Shown piece by piece: positions 12,101 to 24,999 of a stretch of DNA of 64,000 bases. The notes beneath the pieces are model-generated. The model saw only the letters and a list, made by a program, of their open reading frames with translations, searched no databases and was not told the DNA's origin. Origin of the DNA: Pterois miles. Taxonomy: Eukaryota; Chordata; Actinopteri; Perciformes; Scorpaenidae. The first letter of the stretch is position 1. Each line of letters opens with the position of its first letter. Position numbers and translations under genes: made by a program. The DNA lies in the NCBI GenBank assembly GCA_947000775.1, contig CAMQGK010000638.1, positions 26,430,001 through 26,494,000 on the forward strand. Direction: 5' to 3'.

Positions 12101-13070
12101 GTGGGTATTACAGGACAATAATACACGCTAAATCATAATGTGACAGCAGTACATGTAGTGAAGAGCCATAAAGTTAGTGACCTAGTGCAGTATTTGTGTA
12201 GAGCTATAACAGCAAAACATCTGTGTGTAATGAATTGAGCAACGGTGTGTCGTATTTCTTATGAATTCGTCGTTTTAAGTCTAAGCACAAAACTATCTCC
12301 CTTTAACATTAACTGAGAAACCTAGAAGTTCACACCTGTTTCCTCTAATTGTATTTGTATTGAAACCTACTCGGGGGAAATGTTCTTCCTAAAATAGATG
12401 CAGATTGAGGGAGGCAGGTTGAGGGAGAGCGAGCACAACAAAAAGTTAAATTGCAACAGCAAAAACCAGAAAATAACAGATTGGTGCAGATATGACAGAT
12501 TGATGACAGCGTTGGAAAAATCTTCCCGGCACAGACAACAAGTTCGACTGCAGATGGATGGTTACCGCAGGTTGCCTGCCTGCGCTCTTTAATGAAGTGA
12601 GGAGGTTCATCTTAAGCTCGGCAAAACATTTCATGCCCTTCAAAATCTGGCTTTTGAATGCTTTCAATCAGCAGCAGGGCTGTCTGTCACGCTGACAGGC
12701 GCCAGGGCTCGTGGGAGTCTCAGTGATAGTCCTCGCCACAGCAGCATGAATGACACTTGTAACACGTGAAGGGTTTATACTCTCGAGGGAGATGAGCACC
12801 TTACCAAAAATGGCTCCACTCTGAAGTGTAGCTAACATAGAAATAAAACTCTACCTGTTGGTGTTTTGAACAATTGTGTGGCCTCGTTCACGTGTAAACA
12901 TCTTTATTTTGGGAACACTCAGAGCTTCTAAATTCATCATAATTCATGAATTCTGCATTGTCAGTATTAAAGGCCCCACTTGTCATTTTAAGTCTCACAT
13001 GTCACGTCTGTTCAACGTATCCTCAACAGTTGATACAGTAGCTTGAGAAAAGGTATTTTGTTATTTTTCC
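9190..13070. other. Intron stretch with few recognisable features
   Basis: No gene was found. A fragment 'cccttgagcaaggcaccgaa' at 10120-10140 matches the internal block of the SINE at 27950-28213. From 10520 to 11250 the sequence is AT-rich and starts with 'gtcacgattatcctggctaa', which looks like the edge of a degraded transposon. 11620-11830 is listed separately. The remainder holds nothing I can support. Confidence 0.5.
11620..11830 (+). repeat. Candidate interspersed repeat
   Basis: It contains 'caatgtaagtctatggggaa', 'gtctttttgggcccaatggc' and 'cgctgttggccacttcatgc'. The first block resembles the 'gaagtctatgagaaaatgag' segment of family B (57863 region), and the whole looks like a common percomorph repeat. 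Confidence 0.45.
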
Positions 13071-13074
13071 TATG

Positions 13075-13240
13075 TTTTCCTGTAAATGTCCAGCAACACA
13101 AGCAATCAGACGGCCTGTGTAAACCGCTGCAGTGTTTAGGCAACAAAACTACTTGTTTAGGTTTTGGAAAAGATCATGGTTTGGATTACAAATAATACGG
13201 ATATGGTGTCACTAATGTGTGAAAGTTACATAACAAATAA
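13075..13240 (-). repeat. Dispersed repeat family A, partial inverted copy
   Basis: It has 'tgtccagcaacacaag', 'aggcaacaaaactacttgtt' and 'gaaaagatcatggtttgg', the reverse complement of the 'ccaaaccatgatcttttc' and 'aagtagttttgttgcctaa' blocks. The same outer 'tgtccagcaacacaag' block starts the other minus copy at 49245. Confidence 0.75.
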
Positions 13241-14404
13241 TAATAATGTAAGCTTTCTCTGCAGAAGTAGAAATTAGGCATTAAGGAAACTGGGCTGGAG
13301 CAACAGTAGAGAGGTGGATCACGCTGTAGGATTTGAAAAATCATTAATGTTTTGGCGTGTTTGTGCCGTGATTGAAGAACGATTTGAATCTACTGCAACT
13401 GCAAACTCCTCCATGACGAATAATGATACACACTGTACAGGCAGTGCATGTTTGACACTCAAAAGATAGACTTTCAGCAATCCATTGCTTTAAATTATTA
13501 ACAGTTCATGTTTTAGCCTTGTTCTGATTTGGAGCTCACACAAAACACTTGTTATTGTGGGAATAAAACTCCCCACATGATTGATGTTATCACCTATTGT
13601 GAAGCTCCTGCTAAAAAAAAATGTCCCCCATGCAGCTCTCTTTGTTTTTGAAAAAAACTGAGGTTTGAATAGCAAGTAGCGTTTCAATAGCTATGCTTTC
13701 AAGTCCCTGGCATTCTCTTTTACCTCGAGGTGAACCTCAAAATGGTGTTGATTAATGGGGCTGCACACTTGCCAACAGTACTCCTCTGTTTGAATGAATA
13801 GTACTGAACGAGTGGGAAGTGGAGCCATTGCACGCTCAGCAAACCTCCCCTGAATAATTAATCATTACGAGACAGTAAAACAAAGTTGATGTTATTAATT
13901 ATATTATAGATTTATGGACTTTCTGAAATATTAAGACTGGAATATGAGACGATGCAGTACAGCCTCACACAGAGATCATGTCTTTCTTTAGAACAAGACG
14001 TGTGAAAACGACATCCACACGCAGAAGCCTCAGATGAGACAATACAAATGTTTTGCTTCCTAACAATCTCCATTAGCCAGTCTTTCTGCTCTTTGTGTGC
14101 TCTGACAGCTGAGACAGATGTGTATTTAACAAAAAAAGACATAAAACATCGGCATAGCTGCATGACTGCATTCACCGAAAAGCCCAGCAGCCACTGAACA
14201 AGCAGCTGCTCACGTACACAGAACCCTGGCAACACAAATATCAGGATGCACAGACGGAGGAAAAGGAGGGACCGTGTGTGAGGACTGAGGACACAGGAAA
14301 TGGGTGAGATGGAAGTTTGGCAGGCAGAGCTGGAGGAGAGTTGAGAGGATGGAGGGAAAGAGTGAGTGGAAGATGGAGATGACAGGAGACAGAGGCAGAG
14401 AAAA

Positions 14405-14458
14405 CGATGATGATGATGATGACGATGATAATGATGATGATGGTGATGATGGTGACGA
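14405..14458 (+). repeat. Imperfect (GAT)n trinucleotide repeat
   Basis: About 18 units of gat with gac, aat and ggt interruptions. An open frame reading poly-Asp through it is a simple-sequence artefact. Confidence 0.9.
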
Positions 14459-14744
14459 TTTGGCTGTCTGCTTGGAAATCGTTTTGAAGCTCCCGGCCAT
14501 CAGATTACAAACATCAGCAGCAGAGCACGATGTGAGCAGTGCAATGAAATAAATGAACACATGCTGCACAACAGAGCAGGGTGGAACTCATAATAATGAC
14601 ATTTGAATAAAGCTCACAAAGTGCAGCACACAGCAACACACTGAAACACAGCAAAAAAACAAAATCAACACACACATTAATATACTGTAACTATGAAGCA
14701 ACAAATCTCTGTCTGTCTCTCTGCATGTATTAGTCTGAGTATGC

Positions 14745-15190
14745 CGCTATGCCCTTTGCATCTTGAGAACCGTTCATCACCTACTTCACACTTGGCGGGT
14801 ATATTGCTGGAGGCCTAAGGATGTGCATTGTCAAAGTTGGCGCAATTTGGACATGTGAAACGTTCAACATTAATAAAGACTGAATGAAAGGCTGTGGGGG
14901 CATCGGGGTACTGCTGACTGAGAGTCAAGCATGTTGTCTGCAGCAGGCCTTGACAGGCTGCAGCCCATTGACTGCAGTTCAATTGTGCTGCTGTATGCTG
15001 GATATAGTCACATTACAACCAAACTCGTCACTTCAACAATGAGCGCTTCTCATCGAAGAAGCAAGCACAGCTTCCGGTTGCCAAGCAATCATACTTACCA
15101 ACCTTGAGACCTCATAAATAGGAATGATTTCTAAACCAAACTGGGGGGTTTGGGTGTCCAGAGACTTTGTTTCCTGCATTCTGGTGACTT
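14745..15190 (+). repeat. Candidate degraded transposon-derived repeat
   Basis: It contains 'cacttggcgggtatattgct', 'ggacatgtgaaacgttcaac', 'ggggggtttgggtgtccaga' and 'tttcctgcattctggtgact', strings I associate with non-autonomous fish elements. There is no second copy in the window and the boundaries are uncertain. Confidence 0.4.
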
Positions 15191-15306
15191 AAAGAATGAA
15201 AATAGCAAAATAATAATATATTGCAACATCATTTATATGTTAAGTTGACAGAATATTTTCTCCCTCTAGGGTGAACTAGCATAAATTCATAAACTATTCA
15301 TCAGTT

Positions 15307-15332
15307 TTCATTCATTCATTCATTCATTCATT
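15307..15332 (+). repeat. (ATTC)n microsatellite
   Basis: About six tandem attc units. Confidence 0.9.
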
Positions 15333-15689
15333 ATTTTTTGCACCTGCTTGAATGTTTCTTTTTCTTAGTACTATCAATTTCTCTTTCTATCACTCGCTCC
15401 TTAAAGGTCCTTTCGGACACAACGCAGCAACGGTACCACTGCAGTCTGAAACCTGTTATTTCAAATGGCTCGTGCTGCATCACGATGGCGTTTCTCTGCA
15501 CTGAGCCCAGCTTTGGGTGCTGTACGCTGATATGCACTGAAGCCAGCAGCGAGCACAGCTCAGTGTCGTGTTGTGAGCAGCTCTCTTCTACCAGGAAATA
15601 AACTCTAGGTGTTGCTGTATTGTTGTTCAAGTGGAAACAGTGGAGCTTATGCACACTGTACAGTGCCAAAAATGGTTGAGATAACGAAA

Positions 15690-15970
15690 AGGAAAAAAAA
15701 AAAGTGAGAAAAATTCAGGAAAAAATACTGGAGAATTGTGACTCTGGGGGTAAACCAGGAGAGAACAATGAAAAACAGGAGTGTCCCGGGAAAATCGAGA
15801 TTGTTGGCATGTATGCAAGCAACCTGCCCAATCTGAATGGGCACACACTCCAAACGGGCACAAAATCTGCAAGCAACAATACTGGAAGTCAAGTAATCAG
15901 CTCGTTCTGAATGGCCACGCCCACAAACAGGAAGTGCGCTCGCGACAAATTCTCCAAGAATAGTGACAAA
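15690..15970 (+). repeat. Candidate interspersed repeat
   Basis: After a poly-A run it has 'gtgagaaaaattcaggaaaa', 'gagaattgtgactctggggg' and 'gtcccgggaaaatcgagatt', then 'tgttggcatgtatgcaagca'. It looks like part of a fish transposon-derived repeat and may belong with 14745-15190. Confidence 0.4.
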
Positions 15971-15999
15971 TGCAACTTCAGTTAATTGTCAGAGACATT

Positions 16000-18950
16000 T
16001 GAATATAATAATATGTATATAATAATATGTCTGTTTTGGGCCACTTCTTTAAGAAGTTCACCTGATTCAACCTGATAGACACAGTCCTGACATATTATCA
16101 CCTTATATAATCCTTATGGCTTATTCATTAGCAATCTGTTGTGCTGAGACTGAACATAACTGACCGTAACTAAAAAAATGAGCTGGTGATTTGATGAGTT
16201 GGTGATTCTCGATGGGACCATTACTGCCACTGACCCCTTTTATATTATATAGTCATTTTCTTACACCTAACCCATTAAGGCTGTGTTCAGACCATCTTTA
16301 GCTCTGCATGAAAAAAAACACAGCCAGTCCATCAAAGCAGCGGGAACACAGAGGGATCCTGCAAAAAAATGCAGGGTTGCTAACTTCAGCAGCACGTCAT
16401 CTGGCGCTCCGATAACCGTCAAATGTGTGCACACATTCCAGGTGGAGTCATTTGTAAGGAGAATGCTGTATCCCTACTGTTTCTACCTCGCAACTGTTGC
16501 AACAAAAGGTGACATAATAAGTTTTGTGAGTTGAAAAAAAAAGTATTGTAAACTGCTGTGCAGTGTTTCATGTGTGATGAGCCTTCAGAGACTATTTCAT
16601 GTCTCACTGGTACTTAACTTGTCAAGCCCTTGGATGCTCGAAGGTTTGGTTCACCTGAACAGACATACCCAAAATAAATCAACAACAGCTCCACAACTGC
16701 CAGGTCAATCTGCATGATTCTGGCCTCTATGGATAGGTAAGACCTCCGATAATGCATCCCCAGTGTCAGTAACATTGTGACTGTTACTATTTACCTGAGT
16801 AAATGGTAATGAACCAAAGGAAAAATGAACATTTTCATCCTCGCCTAAAATGTTTTCTAGATTAGATAGTGGATAACACCATTATAGCAATGATGCCACG
16901 CACAGAGATGACACTGAATTCATTTAGCACCTCTTTGACTACGAGCCAAAGCAGATGTAAATAACACAAAGCACATAGATTCTACAAAGGTTTTAGTCAG
17001 GGCAGGACCAGGAGGACTCTCCATTTGGCCACTTATAACTTGAATACTCAAAGCGTGCCAAATGGGTTTTCTACCTCTTGAAAGGGAATCTGGCTGTAAA
17101 ATCCTACTGATATCCACTACAGGGGGCTATGTGCACACAGTGGAGCCTTTGGCCATGACATTTACCCTGTGCATCATCACATTATGCCATTGTGCACAGT
17201 ATAAAATCAATAAAAAACAACTAAATGGTATTATTTTGACTCCAAATAGAGTATTTTTAGTTTAATAATGAAATATGATCAAGAAAAATTATCAACAACA
17301 ATATAAATAAGATGACAAAAAAGAATCCAAAGTCAAGGATGTACATCCAATATAAAAATGCTCAAAATATTATAAAGTAAAAATATAATTTCTCATGCAT
17401 TGATTTTGTAACTAAATATTGGAATCATTGCCAAAAAAACTCGTCTTATAGAAACAATTCAGAAAAAAGACCACCACAGCATTTTATGAAGATTTTAAAG
17501 GCAGCGTTTTAAGACACAGCTCAGCTGGTACCGGGTTTGTTGGGTAACAGAAGTTAACTGCATAAGCCTAAAACTTCAGGTAGACTTAAACATAACTGAC
17601 TTGTTCCATTTCACATGAAAAAAACATTAAAAAAATCTTTGACCACTTCAGGATAATGTAATGAAGTGGTGAAGGAAACTGTGACAAACCAAACACAATA
17701 ATCAGAGGAATCCAGGTAAAAAAGTCATGTCCTGTCCTGAAATGATTAGACTCATCAGACACGCAGAGGAGGGATTTAAGGAGGATTTAATGCCTTCAGA
17801 CAACGGAGACACCAAGTGCATAGTAACTGAATGAATAAAACACAGCAGTGTGGACTAACAGAGGATGTCAGGAGACGTATCGATGCATACTGTAATTATC
17901 TCCAGACTGAAGCAGAAATACAGCAATGCAGAATGTGGGACAGAAGATGCAGACGATGAAGAAGGAAGATATTGTTAGCTGTTAATTAATTAATTTTCAC
18001 TCAGATGATAATGTAAAAATCCAATGAGACAAAACAGAGGAGCGGGAAAGGCTGGAGGGAGGAAGAAGAGGAAAGAAGAAGAGGAAACAAGGATAAAGAG
18101 GCATTGCAGGAGATGGCAAGGAGGAAAATGGAGGAGGAGAAGGAGAAGAAAGGGGAAACAGAACAGAAAGAGGTGGAAGAAAGGGGAGGCGGTGGAGGAG
18201 CTCAGCCATCTCAACCCTCAGGGGGACCAACTGCTCATCTGGAGTGGAGGAGTGTCACACCGCCTGCTCTGCCTTTCTCACTTCTTTAATAACCACACCA
18301 TGGTGATCTTTAACGGCCAAACTAATTCAGAACGAGCAGAAAACCCTTCGCCCTTCTCCCTCTGTGCTCTCTAACGCTTCGGTAGCTGTGTCCTTATTGA
18401 GATTTCCATCTCCCAAATCCTTCTTTTCCGTTACTTGTTGATGATGCCTTCACGCAGCAGGGGAGCTTTCGCTTCCATGAGCTGCAGCCATTGAGTGTTT
18501 ACAGTGGCAGAGCCTGTATGGCACAATCCTTTCCAGCTGGAACTACTTTAAATATTCATGCAACACTTAAGCCCACAGTGTTAACAGCTAACTGTAGTGT
18601 AATGCATGTGAAAATATAGGTGAGAAACATGTTGGAAGTTGTTATCAGGTTGTTTCACTCCGTAACACTGACTCAGTTTACAGAACAGATTAGTTGATCA
18701 TTTAGAGAGCTGGTGATGCATTCAAAGAAACTGGTAATTAAGTGTGATTGCAACTGCAATAAAGAGCTTAAACTATTTTATTTTCTTGAAGGTCAAATCC
18801 ACCCACCAGATCCCATCAATGAAATGCTTATTTCTAGCTATGTGTGGTTTTGCATCAGTTGCCTCTCTATAAGGAGCTAATTTACACCGAAAGATGAGAC
18901 GGACGATCGCGGGGTGTCGGGGACTCTGCGTCCGGTCATGATACTTTTTA
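16000..18950. other. Intron stretch without a recognised gene
   Basis: AT-rich with short A-runs. 18040-18190 is purine-rich (GGA/GAA) on the plus strand, which produces spurious Lys/Glu/Arg-rich open frames. 16270-16530 begins 'aaggctgtgttcagaccatc', a phrase I associate with transposon ends, but nothing else supports it. Confidence 0.5.
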
Positions 18951-19071
18951 TCGTCTGTCTCTTTTTCTCTCTTTCTCTCTTCTTTTCACACCTTCCCTCT
19001 TCGCTCATCAACATGTCTGCTTGTCGCCCTCCCATCTGTCGCGTCTGGTGTTAGTGTAGCTTGTAGCTTGT

Positions 19072-19126
<55 letters not shown>
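19072..19126 (+). repeat. (CT)n microsatellite
   Basis: An almost pure CT tract of about 55 bp inside a longer pyrimidine-rich stretch (18955-19140). It encodes only an artefactual Leu/Ser frame. Confidence 0.97.
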
Positions 19127-19130
<4 letters not shown>

Positions 19131-19687
19131 GTTTCTCTTCTGGCTCACATATATTCTGTCTTCTTTAATTGGGTGAGACACCGTTCCTCTTTCTCTCTTC
19201 TTGTTTCCTTTTTTGATGTGTTTACAGTCTTGCTTTGTCCTGTGGCATCCACTTCAATCTGATATTTTATTTCCTTCTGTAATTTCCAGCTTCAATTTTA
19301 GCTTCTCTGATGTAACATGTAGATCCATCAGTGCAATAAGTTATGTAGTATGCAATCCCTTTTATTATGAGGGACAACAGCTAGTCTAGATTATTGATTA
19401 TGTGTAGTTTTCATGTGTTGAAGCCAGGGACGTAAGGTAGATACATTGCAAAGGGACCAAGTGCAAACAGTTTTGACCACACTACCTGCACTGTCTATAT
19501 TAACGCCCGAGATGAGTTATTCACAAGCACAAAATTTCTGACCTGATCAAACCATACCCAAAACTGAACTCAGTCTGAAAGTTGAAAATGTCCACTCATA
19601 CAGTGAGGTGAAACTGACCAAAATAAAGCCAGAAAAAGTACCTTTACATGGTGTCAGATAGGTAACAGCAACAACAGTGTCTTTATC

Positions 19688-20275
19688 AGCAGGAAACCTC
19701 AGAGTCTGAAACGTGAAGCCAATGCTGACGTACATTACACCTGCCTTCTTCCTAATATCCAGCAGGGGGCGACTCCTCAGATTGCTAAAAGAAATTGAAG
19801 TCTTTGAGAGAATGAGCCTACGTCTCACTTGATTTATTACCTCAGTAAACATGAGTTTATGGTCTCAATCACTAGTTTCAAGTCTTCTTCAATTCAGCAT
19901 GATGTTCATTTAGTGAATATGGTCCTGTTTATAGTCAAATAGACCATAAAACAGGGGATGCTTTAGGGCGGGGCTACCTTGTGATTGACAGGTCGCTACC
20001 ATGGCGTAGTCCCATCTGGCAGTTGTCTGCATTTTTGTCTTACATTTTTAACCCTTTCACAGTGTGTTTTCAGTTCATGAAAGTTCATTGTACCATTTTT
20101 GTCGCCTAAAAGTGTCTTATTAAGCGCTTGGTTGTACTTAGCTCCACCCTCTCGTGCCACTTTTGGTTGCAAAACAAAACAAAATGGTGATTGCCAAAAT
20201 GCCGAACTCGAGGCTTCAAAACGGTAGTCCACAAACCAGTGGGTGACCATGTCCACTTCTTACATACAGTCTATT
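19688..20275 (+). repeat. Dispersed repeat family B, copy 1
   Basis: Aligned by eye with 57776-58320. Shared blocks in order: 'gtgaagccaatgctga', 'cttgatttattacctcagta', 'aacatgagtttatggtctca', 'cagcatgatgttcattt', 'gtcaaatagaccataaa', 'ggctaccttgtgattgacag', 'tcacagtgtgttttcagttc' and 'ttgtacttagctccaccctc'. It is non-coding; I know it as a common fish interspersed repeat but cannot assign its class. Confidence 0.85.
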
Positions 20276-20279
20276 TTTA

Positions 20280-22040
20280 TTCATAATGTACTTTATCTGT
20301 ACAATTACAATTACTTTTTTGTTTTGTCAATGATGTGCTGCAATGTTTGTCTGCTTATATCCTGCTTTGTCCTCTAATACTTCTTGGTTACTACAGTTTT
20401 GAGAATTCCTTATAGTAGCACATACCGTATGAGTCGGAGCTTTTTGCACTGAGCACATGAAGTCTGAGACAGCTTAAAGAGTACAGCTGTAACAGCTTGA
20501 GAGCAACAGGGTCTCCAGTGTTTCAGCCCTTAACTCACTTCAGCATGTTCTCAAGCTGCAGAGCTTCCTGCTCTCCTGAGGCTGCTGCTGCGTCTCTCTG
20601 TCTGCCTGTTGTTGCCTCTTGCCGGTATAATTGGTGAGTGTTGAGTGTGAAATGTCTGATTCTGAAGACCTGACACCGAAACCTGACGTTTACACTTGAT
20701 GTCTTGGATCAGGAGTAGACAGATGGAGCTGCTGGCCATGATGTGCATCTGTCTTCCTCCCTTTGTGCCGCCTCTGTCTGTTAGCACTGACCCATCATGT
20801 TGTGCCTCCCTGCCGCCTTAAACATACATGAGGTGCGTCCCTTGAAGTCCAGTTAAAGTTGCATGACTTGTGTCCTCAACAATCAGCATAATTTATAGAG
20901 TTGGTAAGAGCTGATGGGAGGGCAGGCAGGGATTAGTTTTGGTAATATGTGCTTTGGGGGGGTTAAAAAGGAGGGCTGAGTTTACTGTCTAATTATGCCA
21001 AGGCTCTGTTAATGGTTCTGCTGGGGGTAATGGTCGCCCTAATGCTTTTTCCCCCCTTATCCACAATTATGTGACGAGGCTCAGTCTTGCTGCGGTATTT
21101 CTATAGACAAAAACACACCACAACAACACATGCACAAAGTTATTATAAATTACCATTTTTATTACCGTATTATAGCCTATTTTATGAACTTTCAAGGGTA
21201 TTTTTTCACTTTGAGTGAACTGTTTTTAATTTATGATCCTGATACACAGAAAACAATACAGATCAACTTGCATATTAAGCTTCACATTTTCACATGCAAG
21301 CACACCCTTGTCCTGGAGTTGTCTTTCCTGCTCTCTCTCTCTGTAGATGAACCGTTTACCATCGTTCAATAAATCTAATCTCATTCTCTTTTTCTGAAAT
21401 CATTCGTCCTCGCCGCGCCGGCCATGAGGTCAGGTTTCTGGTAAGGCTACAATGGAAGAGATGTGGAACAAAATCCTTCTGCCATGCAAAAATGTCCTGT
21501 AATTCAGAGTTCAGCTGCAGCTTATTCAAGGCTTCAGGAGTTAGCTGAGAGGTTTCTTCCAAAGTTAGTCCTTTTCTAATAAAATTCACTCTTTTAGAGT
21601 CCCTGGAAAGCATTTCCCTGCTGGACTATAGTGGAGGGATAACACAAGAATTTTGTTCTTAATAGAAGTCTCCTTAAAAAAACCTCTGATGTGCATTTTT
21701 CACTGCGACAAGGACTGCAGATGTTGTTCTCCATCTCTCACACTGGAGTCATTCAATAGGGCTACTTCATGGCCAATATTGAGAGAAGGAAATATCAGAG
21801 CTACAAAGAACTCTTTCAGTCTACGTATAAGCATGTGAGTAATGTGAGTAATGCATGTAAGTACATACTTCTTTAAATCATCTTATCTTATCTTAAATCA
21901 TTGACTGTAAAACTGATGTATACAGACATAAGGAAGACTCAGCTCTGAGAGCAGCCTGTTCTCCTTCACTGGTCATACTTACATACCTACAAAAGGTGAT
22001 ATACTATAATTCACATATAACCCGTATAGTCATAAGCAGG
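20280..22040. other. Intron stretch without a recognised gene
   Basis: 20900-21080 is unlike its surroundings: it has no repeat signature and contains TAAT-type motifs ('gtctaattatgccaaggctc', 'ccacaattatgtgac'); see findings. A (CTTAT)2-3 run lies at 21883-21895. Otherwise nothing was identified. Confidence 0.4.
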
Positions 22041-22330
22041 AATGAGCAGGACGTCAGGACACACAGTTTAAATGAGTGACAAAGTCCACGTAGGGAGGAG
22101 GTCGGGGTAGATCGATGGTTCGAATAAAAACAGGAGACTGTTGTTTGTTTGTGTCACTTGTGAAACCAAAAGTCAACATTAATTTATTTGAACTAAATTT
22201 TGTTACTTAACTGATGTACTTAACTAATGCTTTAAACGTCAGTTACATTACAAACGTACACATTTCAACCCAAACCATCATCTTTTTCTAAACCCAACCA
22301 AGTAGTGTTGCTGTGTAAACAGGCTCTGCA
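22040..22330 (+). repeat. Dispersed repeat family A, copy
   Basis: It has 'cacgtagggaggaggtcggg', 'gtcacttgtgaaaccaaaag', 'ttacattacaaacgtac', 'cccaaaccatcatctttttc' and 'taaacccaaccaagtagtgt' in family order. Confidence 0.75.
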
Positions 22331-23439
22331 CTGCAGGGGTTGTCTGGACCGTGTGCGGTCAGTCGGTCAGTGTGTGGCTATATTGTTGTACAAATAGTCA
22401 GTGGTCATGTCTGTTATGTTAAATCCAGTGGTACATGTCCACCAGGTCTAACGAGGACACTAAGGGACACGCTGCTCCGCTCAGCTGGTCACTCAAGCAG
22501 TGACAAACCGTATTTGTTAAATGGACAATTGGTCGCTGGTTTTCTATTTGCTGTTTCAAACAGGAAACTGCTTGTAAACTTTTAGTCTTTCAGTTGAAAC
22601 AATCCACCAAAAGCTACCTCTGAAAACATTTTAACCAGAAACAGTCGATGCTGTTGCTGTTGCTTGGTCCCAGTTTCGCGAGCCGGGTGCGTCGAAAATG
22701 AGGAAACTCCAACACTCGGCCGACAAATCGTATAACTTCATTGCCCAATTAGTCACTCAGTGACAGACTTTTGTGATTCCTGTGGTCCAGCAACATTTCA
22801 TAACATATCATACGGTGTGGGAGTGAGAGCGGGTTAAAATAGAAAATAACAGCGTGCATGTCTCCAAATCTTGAAAAGTATCAGGTGCCAGGTAGTTGTA
22901 AGAACAGAAGGAACAAAATCTCCAGCTCTCACAGATAAAGTGTCTTTTTTATTATATTGTGCAAACAAACAAACATGTTTCAGCACAAAGCCTTTGTTAG
23001 CGTCAAAGAGTCAGAGTTGGTAATGATCCCTCTTTGCACAGGAAAACTGTGTGCACTACATTTACGCTACAGTCGATTTAAAAGTTGAACCAGCAAGTGA
23101 GTCTATAGCTGTGATTGTAAGAAACATTTAGGGTAATACGTATATTATTTTCCTTCATTTTCTCCTCTACATATTTTTGACTACCTGGGGATTGTCTGAT
23201 CATCTGAAACGTTCTCGGATATCTACAATCACCCTTAAGTGAGTCAAATGCTATTAACAAGAAAGATGGCCAATATGAAATAAAACCCTACTTGTATGAA
23301 CCCAGAATATTCCATTGATTGGTGGATTAATCGTTTGATTAGATGATTTGTTGATTCATTCAATCATACATTAGCTCAGTGGTTTGTTTGTCTTTCAGTC
23401 CGTCACTCAGTTGGCTGTTATTCAATCATCCAGCCAGTC

Positions 23440-23660
23440 ATTCTCCATCAATTTCTCATTCATGCTCCCTCCCTCCATCTCTCCCATTCATATACAAATC
23501 TGCCCCCCCATACTGCTCTCTCTACTTCTTCATCTCTCTCATTTTTCATCCCCCCCTCTTCTCACTTATTAAATCCCCCTCTTTCCCTTTCACTCTTTCT
23601 AGCTCTCCATCCATCAATCTACCTATCTTCTCTGCTCTCCTGCCCATCTTTGTCTCCCAT
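23440..23660 (+). repeat. Pyrimidine-rich low-complexity tract
   Basis: A C/T-rich stretch with 'ccctccctcc' and 'cccccc' runs. The open frames read through it are proline/serine-rich artefacts. A complementary purine-rich stretch lies at 23755-23820. Confidence 0.7.
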
Positions 23661-24199
23661 CTCGGCTCCTCTGGGGACCGCGGTCACAAAGGCATCTGAT
23701 GCATCGTTTTGCATGTAAATTGGATAATTGGATTCGGACGCATAATGCATGGTGGCAGGCAGGAAGAAAGGAAAGAAAGGAAGGAGGGATGGTGGGACGG
23801 AGGGAACAAGAGGAGGGAGCAATAGAGGTGGCTGAAAGTGGAAAATATTTATCCATGTTCACACACTAACGGAGGTGCAGATGCATGAATTCTTCAATAC
23901 ACAGGTGCACACACATACTCTCAGGAAACATGCAAGAAAGACATAAATGCATCATGAACATACTGGAAGTTTCAGCTGATCTTGCTGTACTTGATGTGTG
24001 CAGGTGAAGTAGCAGAGCTGCTGCTCATGTTTAATGTGACAGTGAGCACATCACCATGCAAGCTAGAGAATACCAATACCATAGATACTGTCAGTCCATT
24101 GTCATTCCCAGGGCATCAAACCCTTTGTCACGGCTGAAACCACCACACATACCACCGTTTAGCCTCGGTGTGAGACGCAGCAGGCTTTATTTAACTATG

Positions 24200-24470
24200 G
24201 AGGTGGATGGGTCCAACATCACAAGGCTTTCATTTTCACATTACAATTGTTCATTCATATCCCGCCATTTTCACTGTACGAACGTAGCAGTTTTAAGCCC
24301 AACCATGTTGTTTTCCATAATCTTAACTAAGTGGTTTTATTGGCTAAACCTAAGCAAGTGTTTTTGCTTTATTACAGCATCATGCACGTTTACTGCAACC
24401 AAAATGTGACACTGAGGGTTCTGACATGTCAGCATATGACGAGTTGGGATGAGAATGTGTTGCATCTTCT
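24200..24470 (+). repeat. Dispersed repeat family A, copy
   Basis: It has 'ggaggtggatgggtccaaca', 'ttttaagcccaaccatgttg', 'aactaagtggttttattggc', 'taaacctaagcaagtg', and the end block 'gagttgggatgagaatgtgt'. The middle is shortened. Confidence 0.75.
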
Positions 24471-24999
24471 CACCATTACCTGAAGCAACACGCTCACACC
24501 AAGGGGGCAAGGAAAGTAGACGAACTATGGTCCAAGTCATCTTTATGGATTACTCATACTGTAGTCAAAGATGGATGGCACAAGAATGTGTGTTCAAATA
24601 CATGTAATTGATATCTCTATTACTGTTTTATCATTCATGGAGTGCATGGAGTTTAATGAGTCCAGTGAATTCCTAGCATGGCTCAATCCATCTCTAAATT
24701 ACTTAGAAACTCACATTTTATGACCAAAACAAAGGTTGCATGAGTAAAGTATTCAATGTAATGCATGTTACTTCTTTGATGTGATGCAATTTCTGATGTT
24801 TGGGTGGAAACAAACGAAACTGTAAACCCACTTGTAAAAATAGTTTTTCGGGTACTTGAGCCTACTTTAAGGTTAACAATACTCCTACTTGGTGTCTTGG
24901 AATTGTTTTTAGGACCTCCACTGTGTTTACAGCTGTATGTGCTACATGTGGTCTTTATCATGACAGGGAAAACACAGTTAGACTTTTTCAGTCATGCTC

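Noticed and set aside
14210..14569. Frames with poly-Asp (plus) or poly-Ser (minus)
   Set aside because: They come from the imperfect (GAT)n repeat.
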